DNA from: Pedobacter hartonius
GTDB lineage: Bacteria; Bacteroidota; Bacteroidia; Sphingobacteriales; Sphingobacteriaceae
Length of the DNA stretch: 64,000 nucleotides
Assembly: GCF_900107535.1 (NCBI RefSeq)
Contig: NZ_FNRA01000001.1
Span: 62,001-126,000 of the forward strand
Direction of reading: 5' to 3'
The position numbers and the translations under genes are program-made. This document shows positions 46,959 through 55,611 of the stretch, piece after piece (the stretch's first letter is position 1; the number at the start of each line of letters is the position of its first letter). The notes beneath the pieces were generated by a model, which did not search any database, was not told the origin of the DNA, and saw only the letters and a list, made by a program, of their open reading frames with translations.

Positions 46959-47288
46959 TTAAGCGGCTGTAACCAAACAGTCTTTAAAGGCTGTTCCGTT
47001 CATTAGAAAACAAAAAGTAAAATGGTATTCCCTGATTCCGGATTGAATAAGGAACTCGGCCAGATAAGGCTGTAGTACGGCAAGAAACATATTGCAATAA
47101 CTACCAGGCTGACTGGCGATATGTTTATTCCGGTACGTCTCACTCAGCAGGTTGAAATTAACTACAACATTGCTGTCTTTCTGCACACTGAAAAAAGACT
47201 GGCCAGTTACTGACCAGCTAATAGACTGACTATTCTGTACCCATTGATTAAGGTGTATATTGAGCTTTTTGTTGAATTCTTTTTGCAT
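46959..47288 (-). CDS. Hypothetical protein, 109 residues
   Basis: Starts MQKEFNKKLNIHLNQWVQNS, with aromatic-rich middle (SVTGQSFFSVQK) and two cysteines in the second half. No signal peptide and no recognised domain. It lies 41 bases upstream of the previous gene, in the same direction. It could be a decayed or fast-evolving gene. Confidence 0.45.
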   Translation of the reverse strand: MQKEFNKKLNIHLNQWVQNSQSISWSVTGQSFFSVQKDSNVVVNFNLLSETYRNKHIASQPGSYCNMFLAVLQPYLAEFLIQSGIREYHFTFCFLMNGTAFKDCLVTAA

Positions 47289-47468
47289 AACGGCAGCAAA
47301 AATATGCTAATATTTTTAGTAATTAAAATAAATTATGATTTATTTTTTAGTCGGTCTTTAATCAGTAACCAGCAAATGCAATCGCAGCGCTTTGTTACAA
47401 GCGGCAGGCAGTATTCCTGCGATATGGTGTTTATATCTTACCCAAGGGGAAAGGATTTGGTACACCTG

Positions 47469-47606
47469 TCAGCTGATGTTCATATCAAAATCAGACATTC
47501 TTTTAAAAGGCAGACCTTCAAGTGAAGGTAATGCCAGAAAAACCAGGAAAAGCAAGAGCACCACGCCGATGACAATTTTTGTAGAAGTTTTTAGTACTCG
47601 GAACAT
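47469..47606 (-). CDS. Small membrane peptide, 45 residues
   Basis: From the ATG at 47606: MFRVLKTSTKIVIGVVLLLF, one membrane helix (about 11-26), then LPSLEGLPFKRMSDF and a short end. Basic N-terminus then helix suggests inner-membrane insertion with the tail outside. No family recognised. It may also be the truncated start of a longer membrane protein. Confidence 0.4.
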   Translation of the reverse strand: MFRVLKTSTKIVIGVVLLLFLVFLALPSLEGLPFKRMSDFDMNIS

Positions 47607-47658
47607 ATAACTTGATAAAATATTGTAACGCAAGTACCCTTGCTCATCCGGTTGAATG

Positions 47659-47841
47659 TTAGATCTGAGGCATTCGTCCGGCCCATATGTCTTCTTTAGC
47701 CAATTTTGCCTTTTCTATTAATTCCGGCATTTGTTCTTTGATTTTATCAAGCCTGGTATTACCAAGAACGTCCGGTTCTGTCAGGAATTTATAAGCACCG
47801 TATATCGCGGCACTGATAAAAATAGTTTTGAATAATCCCAT
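47659..47841 (-). CDS. Small membrane-anchored protein, 60 residues
   Basis: From the ATG at 47841 the start is MGLFKTIFISAAIYGAYKFL, an N-terminal anchor, followed by a charged amphipathic helix (LDKIKEQMPELIEKAKLAKE). This layout resembles YtxH-like small stress proteins, although they are usually longer. A longer start at 47886 would add an unlikely polar extension. Confidence 0.6.
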   Translation of the reverse strand: MGLFKTIFISAAIYGAYKFLTEPDVLGNTRLDKIKEQMPELIEKAKLAKEDIWAGRMPQI

Positions 47842-48146
47842 TTTCTTAAGTTTAGATGAGACGATATAACAGGGTGTTTCATACAATGTTTAGTAAAAAA
47901 CATGGTGCTGAAACCCGCGATGATTTTTTATCTTACAATCAGCAATTAGGTCATAAACTTGCGGAGCAGTCAAATCTGCGCAGCATCTGCCGGCATCCTC
48001 CTCCCTGCTCAACTCGATGTGATATTATTCCTTACTCAATTTTAGAAACATCAAGCCGTAGCGTGCTCCAGCCTGAGCTTTTTTTAGCCGTTGACAGAGA
48101 GAAATGTAAAAAAATCAGCGGTTATGCTTTCAGAGTTGCCTGAAAT
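47842..48146. other. Stretch without supported gene
   Basis: About 300 bases. The plus-strand reading of 95 codons here (47856-48143) has no recognisable domain and unusual composition, and no minus-strand frame is convincing. Possibly decayed sequence. Confidence 0.35.
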
Positions 48147-48173
48147 AATAAAGCCCTGTAGCAGGGCTTTATT
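48147..48173. terminator. Bidirectional terminator
   Basis: AATAAAGCCCTG (48147-48158) pairs with CAGGGCTTTATT (48162-48173), a 12-bp perfect stem with 3-base loop and A/T runs at both sides. It lies 12 bases past the stop of the DUF3606 gene on the minus strand. Confidence 0.8.
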
Positions 48174-48184
48174 GTAAAGACTTG

Positions 48185-48373
48185 TTAAAGACCTCTTGTG
48201 TTAGTTAGGTATTCCTCTACCTTCGCCTTGTCATTACCGACCTGGTCTATCGCTTCCATAATTGCAGCCCGGTCTATGTTCATTTTACTTTCCAGGTAAG
48301 AGAACTCATGTCCCTCTTCTCTGCCCGTCTGGTTTTCTTCTGTGCCTGCCGGCTTATTCCCATTTGGTACCAT
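48185..48373 (-). CDS. DUF3606-like small protein
   Basis: 62 residues from the ATG at 48373 (MVPNGNKPAG). The C-terminal half, MNIDRAAIMEAIDQVGNDKA followed by KVEEYL, matches the DUF3606 pattern (helix-turn-helix-like, ending in a conserved V..YL). Its function is unknown. Followed by a strong terminator, so it is a single-gene unit. Confidence 0.65.
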   Translation of the reverse strand: MVPNGNKPAGTEENQTGREEGHEFSYLESKMNIDRAAIMEAIDQVGNDKAKVEEYLTNTRGL

Positions 48374-48509
48374 AGTTTTAGTATTTAGGTATTTATAATA
48401 CAACTGATATTGTAAAAGTGTTTTGAAATGAAGAAGGCGCTGCTCATGCCTTCACTTTACGCTACCAAAGAGGTGATTTTATAAATCAGGACTTTTTATA
48501 GTTGTATGT

Positions 48510-48617
48510 ATGACAAAAATTATTTCAATCTATATCCACCTTATTCTGCTTGTAGCACTGCTAAGCATGTTATCGTGTAAAAATGCATATCCTGATTATG
48601 GAGTAAAAATGCTGTAG
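48510..48617 (+). CDS. Very small lipoprotein, 35 residues
   Basis: MTKIISIYIHLILLVALLSM-type signal with a lipobox (LSMLSC, Cys23) and only 12 residues after the Cys. It may be a tiny lipoprotein or the truncated start of a longer one. It is convergent with the YceI gene, whose stop is 36 bases away. Confidence 0.35.
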   Translation: MTKIISIYIHLILLVALLSMLSCKNAYPDYGVKML

Positions 48618-48653
48618 CTAAAGAATGACAGTGTAAAAAAGGTTTATTCCGCA

Positions 48654-49217
48654 TCAGGCAGTTTTGATCAGCTGAATATCGCAGCTGATACGGATTTCGT
48701 CGCTGACAACGAGTTTTCCTGCACCGGTTTTCTCTGCTGAGTTCATCCCAAATTCAATTCTCGAAAGTTTTCCGGTTACCGTAAAACCTGTGATGATCCG
48801 GTTTTGCTTATCGGTAACCTGACCTTCATAGTCAACTTTTAAAGTAACAGATTTGGTGATCCCTTTGATTGTCAGGTCACCTTGCAAACGGTAACTTTTC
48901 TGACGGGGGCCAATTGGAAAAGGGTATTTGATAACTCCAATCTGTTCAAGCTCCGTTCCTTTAAACCTGATCTGTTCATGTTTTGCGGGATCAAAGAAAT
49001 CATCTGATTTCAGATGTCCGTCCCTTTGGTGATTACCTGTTTGTATAGAGTTAACTTCGGCGGTAAAATGAATAGCAGGGTTACTCCTGATATTGTCGCC
49101 CTCGCTTTCAACATCTACCTTGAAATCTGTGAAATATCCTGTGACTGCGGTAAGCATTAGATATTTTACCCTGAACTGTACTGTGCTGTGAGCAGGATCT
49201 ATCTTCCATGTAGCCAT
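48654..49217 (-). CDS. YceI family protein
   Basis: 187 residues, cytoplasmic form without signal peptide. It starts WKIDPAHSTVQFRVKYLML, the typical YceI entry, followed by a lipocalin-like barrel with GDLTIKGITKSVTLKVDYEG and FGMNSAEKTGAGKLVVSDEI. YceI-like proteins bind polyprenoid or other lipids in their barrel. Family members are often induced by stress. No partner gene is nearby. Confidence 0.9.
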   Translation of the reverse strand: MATWKIDPAHSTVQFRVKYLMLTAVTGYFTDFKVDVESEGDNIRSNPAIHFTAEVNSIQTGNHQRDGHLKSDDFFDPAKHEQIRFKGTELEQIGVIKYPFPIGPRQKSYRLQGDLTIKGITKSVTLKVDYEGQVTDKQNRIITGFTVTGKLSRIEFGMNSAEKTGAGKLVVSDEIRISCDIQLIKTA

Positions 49218-49388
49218 ACGCTGTGGTTTTTAAGAGAATTTCAAATTTGTAACTTCTATCCCCTCTGTACAACACCCGAATATGGGGATATTTTTTTCCC
49301 GACTTGTAGCGCATGTATATTGATATACTTTAAACAGGACTTCCAATGATTCCGGACAAAAACAAAAGAAAACTAACTGTATAGTTGC

Positions 49389-49408
49389 ACAACTAACACA
49401 TTAGTTGT
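49389..49408. promoter_or_regulatory. Inverted repeat ACAACTAA-N4-TTAGTTGT
   Basis: A perfect 8-bp dyad 24 bases before the ATG at 49432. The overlapping GTTGCACAAC (49384-49393) is also palindromic. The ACAACT core is similar to the BlaI-type operator at 53975. This suggests repression of the lipoprotein gene, by inference. Confidence 0.4.
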
Positions 49409-49431
49409 AAGTTAGAATAAAAGAAAATCAG

Positions 49432-49866
49432 ATGGAAATTAAAGATCCTGTTTCAATGCTGCTGACAGCAGGCATAACATTTTTGATGATTTGCGGCTGC
49501 GCTACCAACCGCTACAAAAATGGCATTAAGGTGGGTAAATGGGTTGAAAAAACGAACCTTGATACCGTGGAATATAAAAGAGTACAGTATTATAAAATGG
49601 GTGTTGAGAGAGGCACATGGAAAACCTATGCCAATGGTCATCTTTTATCTAAAGAGAAATATAAGCGTGACACCTGCTACACCACCTTTTATTATCCGAA
49701 CGGAAAAATCAATTCAATTGGAAAAACTGTTAAAACAATGGAAAAAGAAGGATATATACATTGGTTTTATATCGGAAAATGGGAGTTCTTTGATCTAAAC
49801 GGCAGGCTGGACTTCATCAGGATCTACAGGAAAGACCTCGATCCTGAGGAGATTTTGGTGAAGTAG
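49432..49866 (+). CDS. Lipoprotein with MORN-like repeats, unknown function
   Basis: 144 residues. The hydrophobic start leads to lipobox MICGC (Cys23), although the first ten residues are unusually polar. The mature part is a series of short strands of the type KVGKWVEKT, VERGTWKTYANGHLLSKEKY and YYPNGKINSIGK, which resemble MORN or antitoxin YwqK-type beta repeats. Exported, membrane-attached. It is convergent with the BlaI operon. Confidence 0.65.
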   Translation: MEIKDPVSMLLTAGITFLMICGCATNRYKNGIKVGKWVEKTNLDTVEYKRVQYYKMGVERGTWKTYANGHLLSKEKYKRDTCYTTFYYPNGKINSIGKTVKTMEKEGYIHWFYIGKWEFFDLNGRLDFIRIYRKDLDPEEILVK

Positions 49867-49896
49867 AAACCAGGCGGCGGGAGCGTGGAAAACGCT

Positions 49897-52128
49897 TCAA
49901 TTGTTTCTCCGTATTTCCTCATCATTCCCGGGCTTTCTTGCTGTTGCTTTTGCCCTGTCGTTGCCAAAATTATACCTGATACTTATACGCAGTTTTCTTG
50001 AATCGTAATAATTTGTATAACTTTGTTCAATCTGATTGACAAGGCTGGTATACCTATATTTATTGGATTTCAGCACATCTGTAAGACCGGCAGCAAACTG
50101 TAATTGCTTATTGAGCACCAGCTTCCTTAAACCAACATCCAGATTGTACTGGCTTTCAAGTTTCTGCAGCCCATCAATTCCACCAGACTGATACCAGAAC
50201 CCTATCTCCCCCGACAGCATTTTATCCTGATTGAAATAAAATTGGTTACTGGTAGAAAAATATGCACCAATACCCTTTAAAGATGCACTGGTTTCAGTGA
50301 GGGACGAATTGGACAGGTTGTAAAACAAGTTCAACTGACTATTACTTTGTAGCCAGGCGACCGGGTTTAGGGAAATGGAGTTGCTAAACTGGTAGTTATA
50401 CCCGGTAACAAAATTCACAGGCTTAAGCACCTGAATATTAGACTGACCATCAGTGAAATTGACATCACTGTAACCACTGTTCGTATATCCAAAAGATACA
50501 GAACTGGTTAAAACAGCTGCATAGGTATGTGACAGTTCCAGGTTATTACTGTAAGACGGTTTCAAAAATGGATTTCCTTCCGCATACGCATATTGATTAC
50601 TGTACCACCTGAAAGGATTTAATTTTTTATACATCGGCCGGTTAATGCGCCTGTCATAACTCAGCGCAAAAGTATTGAGTTCATTTAAGCGGTAAGTTAA
50701 AAATGCTGTCGGAAACAGCTGTAAATACCAGTTTCGGTCCGTTTGATCCTCATCAGATGACAGCCCCTTTGTCTGAGTGTACTCTGCCCTCAGCCCCAGT
50801 TGTAAAGCCCATTTTTTAACTGTTTTATTTACGTTGATGTACAGGGCCTGTGTGTTTTCAGTATAATCAAACACATTGGCTTGATCCTGATTTGATACAT
50901 ACTCTTCCATAAGCCGTTTATAAAATGAAACATCACTGTTGTTCCTGATAAAGCTAAATTTAGTTCCAAAAGATAATCTGAAGAAACGATAAGGCAGATC
51001 GGCATCCGCTTTTAGGGTGTAAAGGTCTATATGTTGCTGACTGGCGGACAGGTATTGTGCAAAGGAATCGTCAGCAAGGCTTCCATCATTTAAATACGTA
51101 TTGTTGTTAAAAAATCTTTCTTTATCATCGTGGTATTTAAACCAGTCCGCATTAATGAGAACCTGCTTTCCCGAGGTATCTATCACCCTTTTCAGAAACA
51201 GGTTTACCGCATTGAAGCCTGATCTGATTTTTGCATTTGCGTCTGACACCAGTGTAGAATCCAACTTTTGAAACTTGCTGTTCATTATCGTGGTCCTGAT
51301 ATTTTCATCTGAATGAAAACGGGTGTTCCCACCATTGTAAGAGGCGCCAACAAGTGTATTTTTTGAAAGTTGATAGTCCAGCCCCAGCTGTCCGGAAGGA
51401 ACCGTCCGAAAGTTTCTGTATTGATTTAAGCTACTCCAGGTTTGCCCCGGATAAAACACATCTGTTAGTTCTTTGGGTGCAATGTAGCCTTTACGCAGAT
51501 TAAAATTGGTGTAAAGACTGAGTTTATCTTTCCGGTAGTTCAGGTTTCCGCCTGCGGCGACAGTAGAATAACTTGCCAGGCTGTAATCGAAATTAACGGA
51601 ACCCTGTAAGCCATCGTTAACTGCTTTTTTAAGAACGATATTGAGCAGTCCGTTGTTACCCTGAGCATCATATTTTGCAGGGGGATTCGCAATGATCTCC
51701 ACCTTTGAAACCTGATCTGAGGGGATGGACTTCAGGTAACTGGCAAGATCGTCACCCGAAAGTTGAACCAGCCGGTCGTTTACCATCACATTCACACTGC
51801 CTTTGCCAACAATGGAGATCATATCATTTACAACTCTTAACCCCGGGATTTTACCGATTAGCTCCAAAACATCTGCGCCTGTACCGGCAATGCTGCTTTC
51901 GGCATTAAAAACAATTCTGTCAGTCTTTTTTTCAATCAGCGGTTTCGCCTTCCTGATTTTTACTTCTTTTAAATTCAGGGCTGGTTTCTGAAGCTGCTTA
52001 AGGACTGAAGTATCTCTGCTCATTACAGACGTATCTTTTACGTTCTGCATCCGGGCAGGAGATTGTGCATGTACCGCATGTAAGGAGAAAAAGACTAAAG
52101 CTGTTAACACTCCGCTTTTGCAGGTCAT
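49897..52128 (-). CDS. Outer-membrane beta-barrel / TonB-receptor-like protein
   Basis: 743 residues: signal peptide (about 1-21), no carboxypeptidase-like domain, a plug-like domain (about 85-190, VLELIGKIPGLRVVNDMISI and NVMVNDRLVQLSGDDLASYL), then an outer-membrane beta-barrel with many aromatic strands ending in SIRYNFG and a short tail. This type (OMP_b-brl_3) is often found behind M56 peptidases in Bacteroidota. Its ATG overlaps the stop of the M56/amidase gene (ATGA), so translation is coupled. Substrate unknown. Confidence 0.9.
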   Translation of the reverse strand: MTCKSGVLTALVFFSLHAVHAQSPARMQNVKDTSVMSRDTSVLKQLQKPALNLKEVKIRKAKPLIEKKTDRIVFNAESSIAGTGADVLELIGKIPGLRVVNDMISIVGKGSVNVMVNDRLVQLSGDDLASYLKSIPSDQVSKVEIIANPPAKYDAQGNNGLLNIVLKKAVNDGLQGSVNFDYSLASYSTVAAGGNLNYRKDKLSLYTNFNLRKGYIAPKELTDVFYPGQTWSSLNQYRNFRTVPSGQLGLDYQLSKNTLVGASYNGGNTRFHSDENIRTTIMNSKFQKLDSTLVSDANAKIRSGFNAVNLFLKRVIDTSGKQVLINADWFKYHDDKERFFNNNTYLNDGSLADDSFAQYLSASQQHIDLYTLKADADLPYRFFRLSFGTKFSFIRNNSDVSFYKRLMEEYVSNQDQANVFDYTENTQALYINVNKTVKKWALQLGLRAEYTQTKGLSSDEDQTDRNWYLQLFPTAFLTYRLNELNTFALSYDRRINRPMYKKLNPFRWYSNQYAYAEGNPFLKPSYSNNLELSHTYAAVLTSSVSFGYTNSGYSDVNFTDGQSNIQVLKPVNFVTGYNYQFSNSISLNPVAWLQSNSQLNLFYNLSNSSLTETSASLKGIGAYFSTSNQFYFNQDKMLSGEIGFWYQSGGIDGLQKLESQYNLDVGLRKLVLNKQLQFAAGLTDVLKSNKYRYTSLVNQIEQSYTNYYDSRKLRISIRYNFGNDRAKATARKPGNDEEIRRNN

Positions 52129-53582
52129 TTGCGCAGAGGTATAAGATCGGTGCGGTAATCTAAAACCGATTGAACAATTGCAGCTGCCAGATCATCTTGT
52201 CTGGCGGGGTCGGTCAAAAAAGCCCGGTCTGCGGAATTACTGATGAAACCCAATTCCAGTAACACACTCGGGGCCAAACTTTTTTCCAAAAGATAAAGTC
52301 CGGTAACGTCCTTAGATAGCTGATCAGTTCTGATCCCTTCCAGATCTTTTAACTTTTGGAAAAGTTTATCGCTGAGCATTCCCAGCCTGGCTGATTTGAG
52401 GCGATCTGATGACGGCCTGCTGGACATGATCTGAATACCATTTTGATGTTGATCGGCCGCCGTATTGCAATGTAAGGAGATCAGCAGGTCGCCGTTCTTC
52501 TGCGCCCTGTCTTTCAGGGAAACGTTCACATCTTTATTACGGGTGTTGACGACCGTTATACCTCTGGCTTCTGCCATCACCTTTACTTTATTCGTTAACG
52601 CGAGGGCCAGCTGCTTCTCAGCAATATCCTGAAATTCGGATCCTTTATCTGTTCCACCGTGTCCGGCATCAAGAACCAGGGTAAATGGTGGCCCGGACAA
52701 TGGTGCAGCGTATACATACTGGAACGAAAATAACCAGATCAATCCGCATAACAGCGGTACGATCAGTATATAGGCCCACCGGGAGTATGTTGCCGAAGAA
52801 GCATTGAAGAGCATCGTAATACGTTCTTTCACAGGATGAGTGCCGAAACTGTGGGTAAATACAGATGTTTTCTCATGGGATAGTTTAATAAGCAGACTTG
52901 CATAGGTCTTTACGTCTGACAGGTTTGAAGTAGCTGCATCGGCTTCAAATTCCTGAACTTTTCCCAGTTCACGATCGTACAGATAAACCACCGGGTTGAA
53001 CCAGAGCAGGGAGCGGCAAAGCAGGAGAAATAGTTTATCTGCAGAATGCCATTGTTTTGCATGCACCTGTTCATGGTGTAACAAGATCTGCATTTCAGCA
53101 CCTGTAAGGTTGCGGGGGTCAATAAAAACATAATTGAAGAATGAGCAGTTAACAAAACCATTTGTCTTGTGAATAATTTTCAGACCATCTTTTTCAATGC
53201 TGTCAGTGCGTATATATTTCAATAACCGGTACAGGCGGAATAATCCCATGCCCAAAGACAAAAAGGCAATACAGATATAACCACATACCAGCAGCGCCGG
53301 AATGCTGACAGGATACTCATGGCGGTTCACCATCGGGCGTGAAGAACGGATATGTAATTTTTCGATCTGACCGGGCAAAGTATTGCCGGCCTGAACCTGC
53401 TCAGCCGTACGGTGTATGGTAATTTGTAATGCAGGGATAATGAAACTGAAAAGAAGTGCAGATAGCAGATAAAATCTGTTTATTCTAAAAAAAGTCAGCT
53501 TTTTCAGGAACAGAGCATAAAATGCAAAAAAGACAACAGTACTGAGAGCAGCCTCGGCAAGATAGATTAGAATTTTCATCAT
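52125..53582 (-). CDS. M56 (BlaR1-like) peptidase fused to N-acetylmuramoyl-L-alanine amidase
   Basis: 485 residues. Residues 1-290 are a BlaR1/MecR1-type integral membrane M56 metallopeptidase: four hydrophobic segments and HHEQVHAKQW (HExxH zinc site). The last helix (about 273-292) leads to the periplasm. Residues about 300-478 are an Amidase_3 domain with LDAGHGGTDKGS (Zn His), AEKQLALAL (Glu), ISLHCN (Zn His) and VLLELGF (catalytic Glu), so it should cut the amide between MurNAc and L-Ala in peptidoglycan. In BlaR1 this place is taken by a penicillin-binding sensor domain. It overlaps blaI-like and barrel genes by 4 bases at each end. Confidence 0.9.
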   Translation of the reverse strand: MMKILIYLAEAALSTVVFFAFYALFLKKLTFFRINRFYLLSALLFSFIIPALQITIHRTAEQVQAGNTLPGQIEKLHIRSSRPMVNRHEYPVSIPALLVCGYICIAFLSLGMGLFRLYRLLKYIRTDSIEKDGLKIIHKTNGFVNCSFFNYVFIDPRNLTGAEMQILLHHEQVHAKQWHSADKLFLLLCRSLLWFNPVVYLYDRELGKVQEFEADAATSNLSDVKTYASLLIKLSHEKTSVFTHSFGTHPVKERITMLFNASSATYSRWAYILIVPLLCGLIWLFSFQYVYAAPLSGPPFTLVLDAGHGGTDKGSEFQDIAEKQLALALTNKVKVMAEARGITVVNTRNKDVNVSLKDRAQKNGDLLISLHCNTAADQHQNGIQIMSSRPSSDRLKSARLGMLSDKLFQKLKDLEGIRTDQLSKDVTGLYLLEKSLAPSVLLELGFISNSADRAFLTDPARQDDLAAAIVQSVLDYRTDLIPLRK

Positions 53583-53944
53583 TTTGATTTCCTGTTGATG
53601 AGCGCATTTAGTTCTTCTATGTCTTTCTCACTTAGCTTTTCCTCTTTTACCATAAATGAAAGAAGGCTTGCAGGTGAGTTGTCGAAATACCCTGAAAGTA
53701 TTTTGGAAAATGTAGTTTTTGTGTACTCCTCTTTGCTGATGGCAGGAAAATACTCATAGGTTTTTCCATAGGCCTTATAAGCGATATGGCCTTTTTTTTC
53801 CAGTAACCTGACGATGGAGGAAATCGTATTGTACGGAGGCTTCGGCTCCTCTTCCAGTGCATCAATAATATCTTTAACAAAGGCAGTTTTTAATTTCCAT
53901 AAAACCTGCATGATCCGTTCTTCAGCTTTTGTTAACTCTTCCAT
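53579..53944 (-). CDS. BlaI/MecI/CopY family transcriptional repressor
   Basis: 121 residues: N-terminal winged helix (MEELTKAEERIMQVLWKLKT, YNTISSIVRLLEKKGHIAYK, YGKTYEYFPAI) and a C-terminal dimerisation helix (SFMVKEEKLSEKDIEELNAL). The M56 peptidase encoded next is its likely protease: in the Bla/Mec system the peptidase signal leads to cleavage of the repressor. A TACAnnTGTA dyad lies 31 bases upstream of the ATG, so it should repress its own operon. Confidence 0.93.
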   Translation of the reverse strand: MEELTKAEERIMQVLWKLKTAFVKDIIDALEEEPKPPYNTISSIVRLLEKKGHIAYKAYGKTYEYFPAISKEEYTKTTFSKILSGYFDNSPASLLSFMVKEEKLSEKDIEELNALINRKSK

Positions 53945-53974
53945 AACACGAAGCTATAACTTATTTTTCAGTTA

Positions 53975-53984
53975 TACAACTGTA
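53975..53984. promoter_or_regulatory. BlaI-type operator TACAACTGTA
   Basis: A TACA-N2-TGTA dyad, the core recognised by BlaI/MecI repressors, 31 bases before the blaI-like ATG at 53944. The flanks (AGTTA and AAAACAAG) are AT-rich. Autorepression is the likely role. Confidence 0.6.
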
Positions 53985-54085
53985 AAACAAGTTACCAAAC
54001 ATAAAGCACTGATAAAAAGAAAGATATACATAGTAAACCACACCAAATGCTATAAAAATGGTTTCTTATAGTTTGGAATAGCAGG

Positions 54086-54913
54086 TTAAGTGTTTTTCGC
54101 TTTTTTAGAAAGTTCAACTTTAGCGAGTGATCGCTGATAGATTTTGGCCAAAATACCAATGATCAGCTTTTTTGGCAGCAGTTTCATAAAGATATTGCCA
54201 AACCTGTTGACCGCGCCGGGCAAATAATTAAACTTTCTGTGTTTTAGCGCAAAGATACCTTCCTTTGCAGCTTCAGTCACAGGCATCAGCCAGCCTTTCA
54301 GACCATTGAACTTCTCAGTCGCTGTCATTTCTGTTACCACACCAGCAGGTGCAAAAATAGTTAATGAAAGTACTGAACTTTTTATTTCATGAGCCAGGGC
54401 ATTCGCAAAACCGATCAAAAATGATTTGGTACCTGAGTAAGCCGCCTGATATGGCACCGGAAATATCCCTGCCATACTGGACACGATCATGATCCCTCCC
54501 TCCGATCCTGATTTTTCGAAATATTTGACCAGCTCACCCGTAATTCGAACCACACTGATCACATTGGTACGCATAAGAAGTTCAAATTTGTCTTCTGAAA
54601 GTTCTGCATGCGGCCCGAAATGAGTGAAACCGGCATTTAAAATAGCACCATAGAGCTGCTGTCCGGTTAAGCATTCCGCAATTAACCGTTCTACATCCTG
54701 AGGCACCGAAAGATCGGCTACAACAACTTTTACCTGTATGTTTTCCTGTTGTTCCAGATCTGCTTTTAGCTGGTTCAGCTTGTCTTCACGCCTCGCGGCG
54801 ATGATCAGGTTTGCCTTGTGATGACGGGCAAGCTGACAGGCCATTTCATATCCCAAACCGGATGATGCCCCGGTTACCAAAATCCATTTGTTATTAAAGT
54901 CTAGTGATCTCAC
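54086..54913 (-). CDS. SDR family oxidoreductase
   Basis: 275 residues. TGASSGLG cofactor loop at 14-21, NAGF near 93, catalytic Ser in VSSMAGIFP, and YQAAYSGTKSF (Tyr-x3-Lys) near 158. The C-terminal part LPGAVNRFGNIFMKLLPKKL is long and basic and hydrophobic, as in the DltE/YqjQ-like membrane-associated SDRs (Sphingobacteria members are annotated so). Substrate unknown. Isolated gene. Confidence 0.87.
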   Translation of the reverse strand: MRSLDFNNKWILVTGASSGLGYEMACQLARHHKANLIIAARREDKLNQLKADLEQQENIQVKVVVADLSVPQDVERLIAECLTGQQLYGAILNAGFTHFGPHAELSEDKFELLMRTNVISVVRITGELVKYFEKSGSEGGIMIVSSMAGIFPVPYQAAYSGTKSFLIGFANALAHEIKSSVLSLTIFAPAGVVTEMTATEKFNGLKGWLMPVTEAAKEGIFALKHRKFNYLPGAVNRFGNIFMKLLPKKLIIGILAKIYQRSLAKVELSKKAKNT

Positions 54914-55152
54914 AGATTCAAAGCTAAACTAATTCCTGAAATATCAAAAAAGCAGATTAACCGCCCCTTTCCCTATACATATCCAAAAAACTTTTAAAGC
55001 ACCTGACTGAGAAACATTTTTTCTGAATATAATAAGGGTGGTCATGGTACCCAGTTCTTTAGAGGCCATTTCTGAACGAACTGCAGCAATGAATTTTCAT
55101 GGGGTAGCATGATTTATCTTAACTGCAGACTTTGCAATAAAGATCAATGAGT

Positions 55153-55488
55153 TACCCCTTTTTCAGAACGATATGTTTTATATTTTTCCTGTCATAGGTA
55201 TAGGTAATATGCACTAAGCCATCGCCTGTAACTGTATTCCTCTTTTGAGCCGTTTTCAAGGATTGCAATATCTTTCCGTGTCTTACCATTCCCTTGGGTT
55301 CGGGCCTACTTTATAAAAAAGAAATAACTTTCCCATAGAGACCTCAACTATAGTAGAAGCATGACATTGCTTAAACGGGGGATTGGTAAAAACTGGTTCT
55401 TCCTTTAGTTTCATCCAGGACGATTGTGCATAAGAAACAGAGGTAAGACTGGACACACAAGGATGGCTACCAGGAAAAATTTATTCAT
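55153..55488 (-). pseudogene. Sialidase-fold (BNR) protein, start and end fused by deletion
   Basis: The minus-strand ATG at 55488 begins a signal (MNKFFLVAILVCPVLPLFLM) and then WMKLKEEPVFTNPPFKQCHA and STIVEVSMGKL, as in BNR/sialidase-family proteins. The last readable piece, in another frame, is DGLVHITYTYDRKNIKHIVL, the common C-terminus of the same family. About 80-90% of the coding sequence between them is missing. Frames do not match, so it is inactive. Confidence 0.65.
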
Positions 55489-55611
55489 GTAGATTTTAAT
55501 TTGATTTCATAGACTCTGCGTGCGAAAATACAAATTCTTTCCTTCTTCCATTATCTGTATCTATACCAATCCAGACTATCAATCTGCACAATGGCTATAG
55601 AAAGATAAGCC

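Noticed and set aside
47856..48143. 95-codon plus-strand reading
   Set aside because: Composition rich in Ser, Arg and Cys without domain, and no support from either flank.
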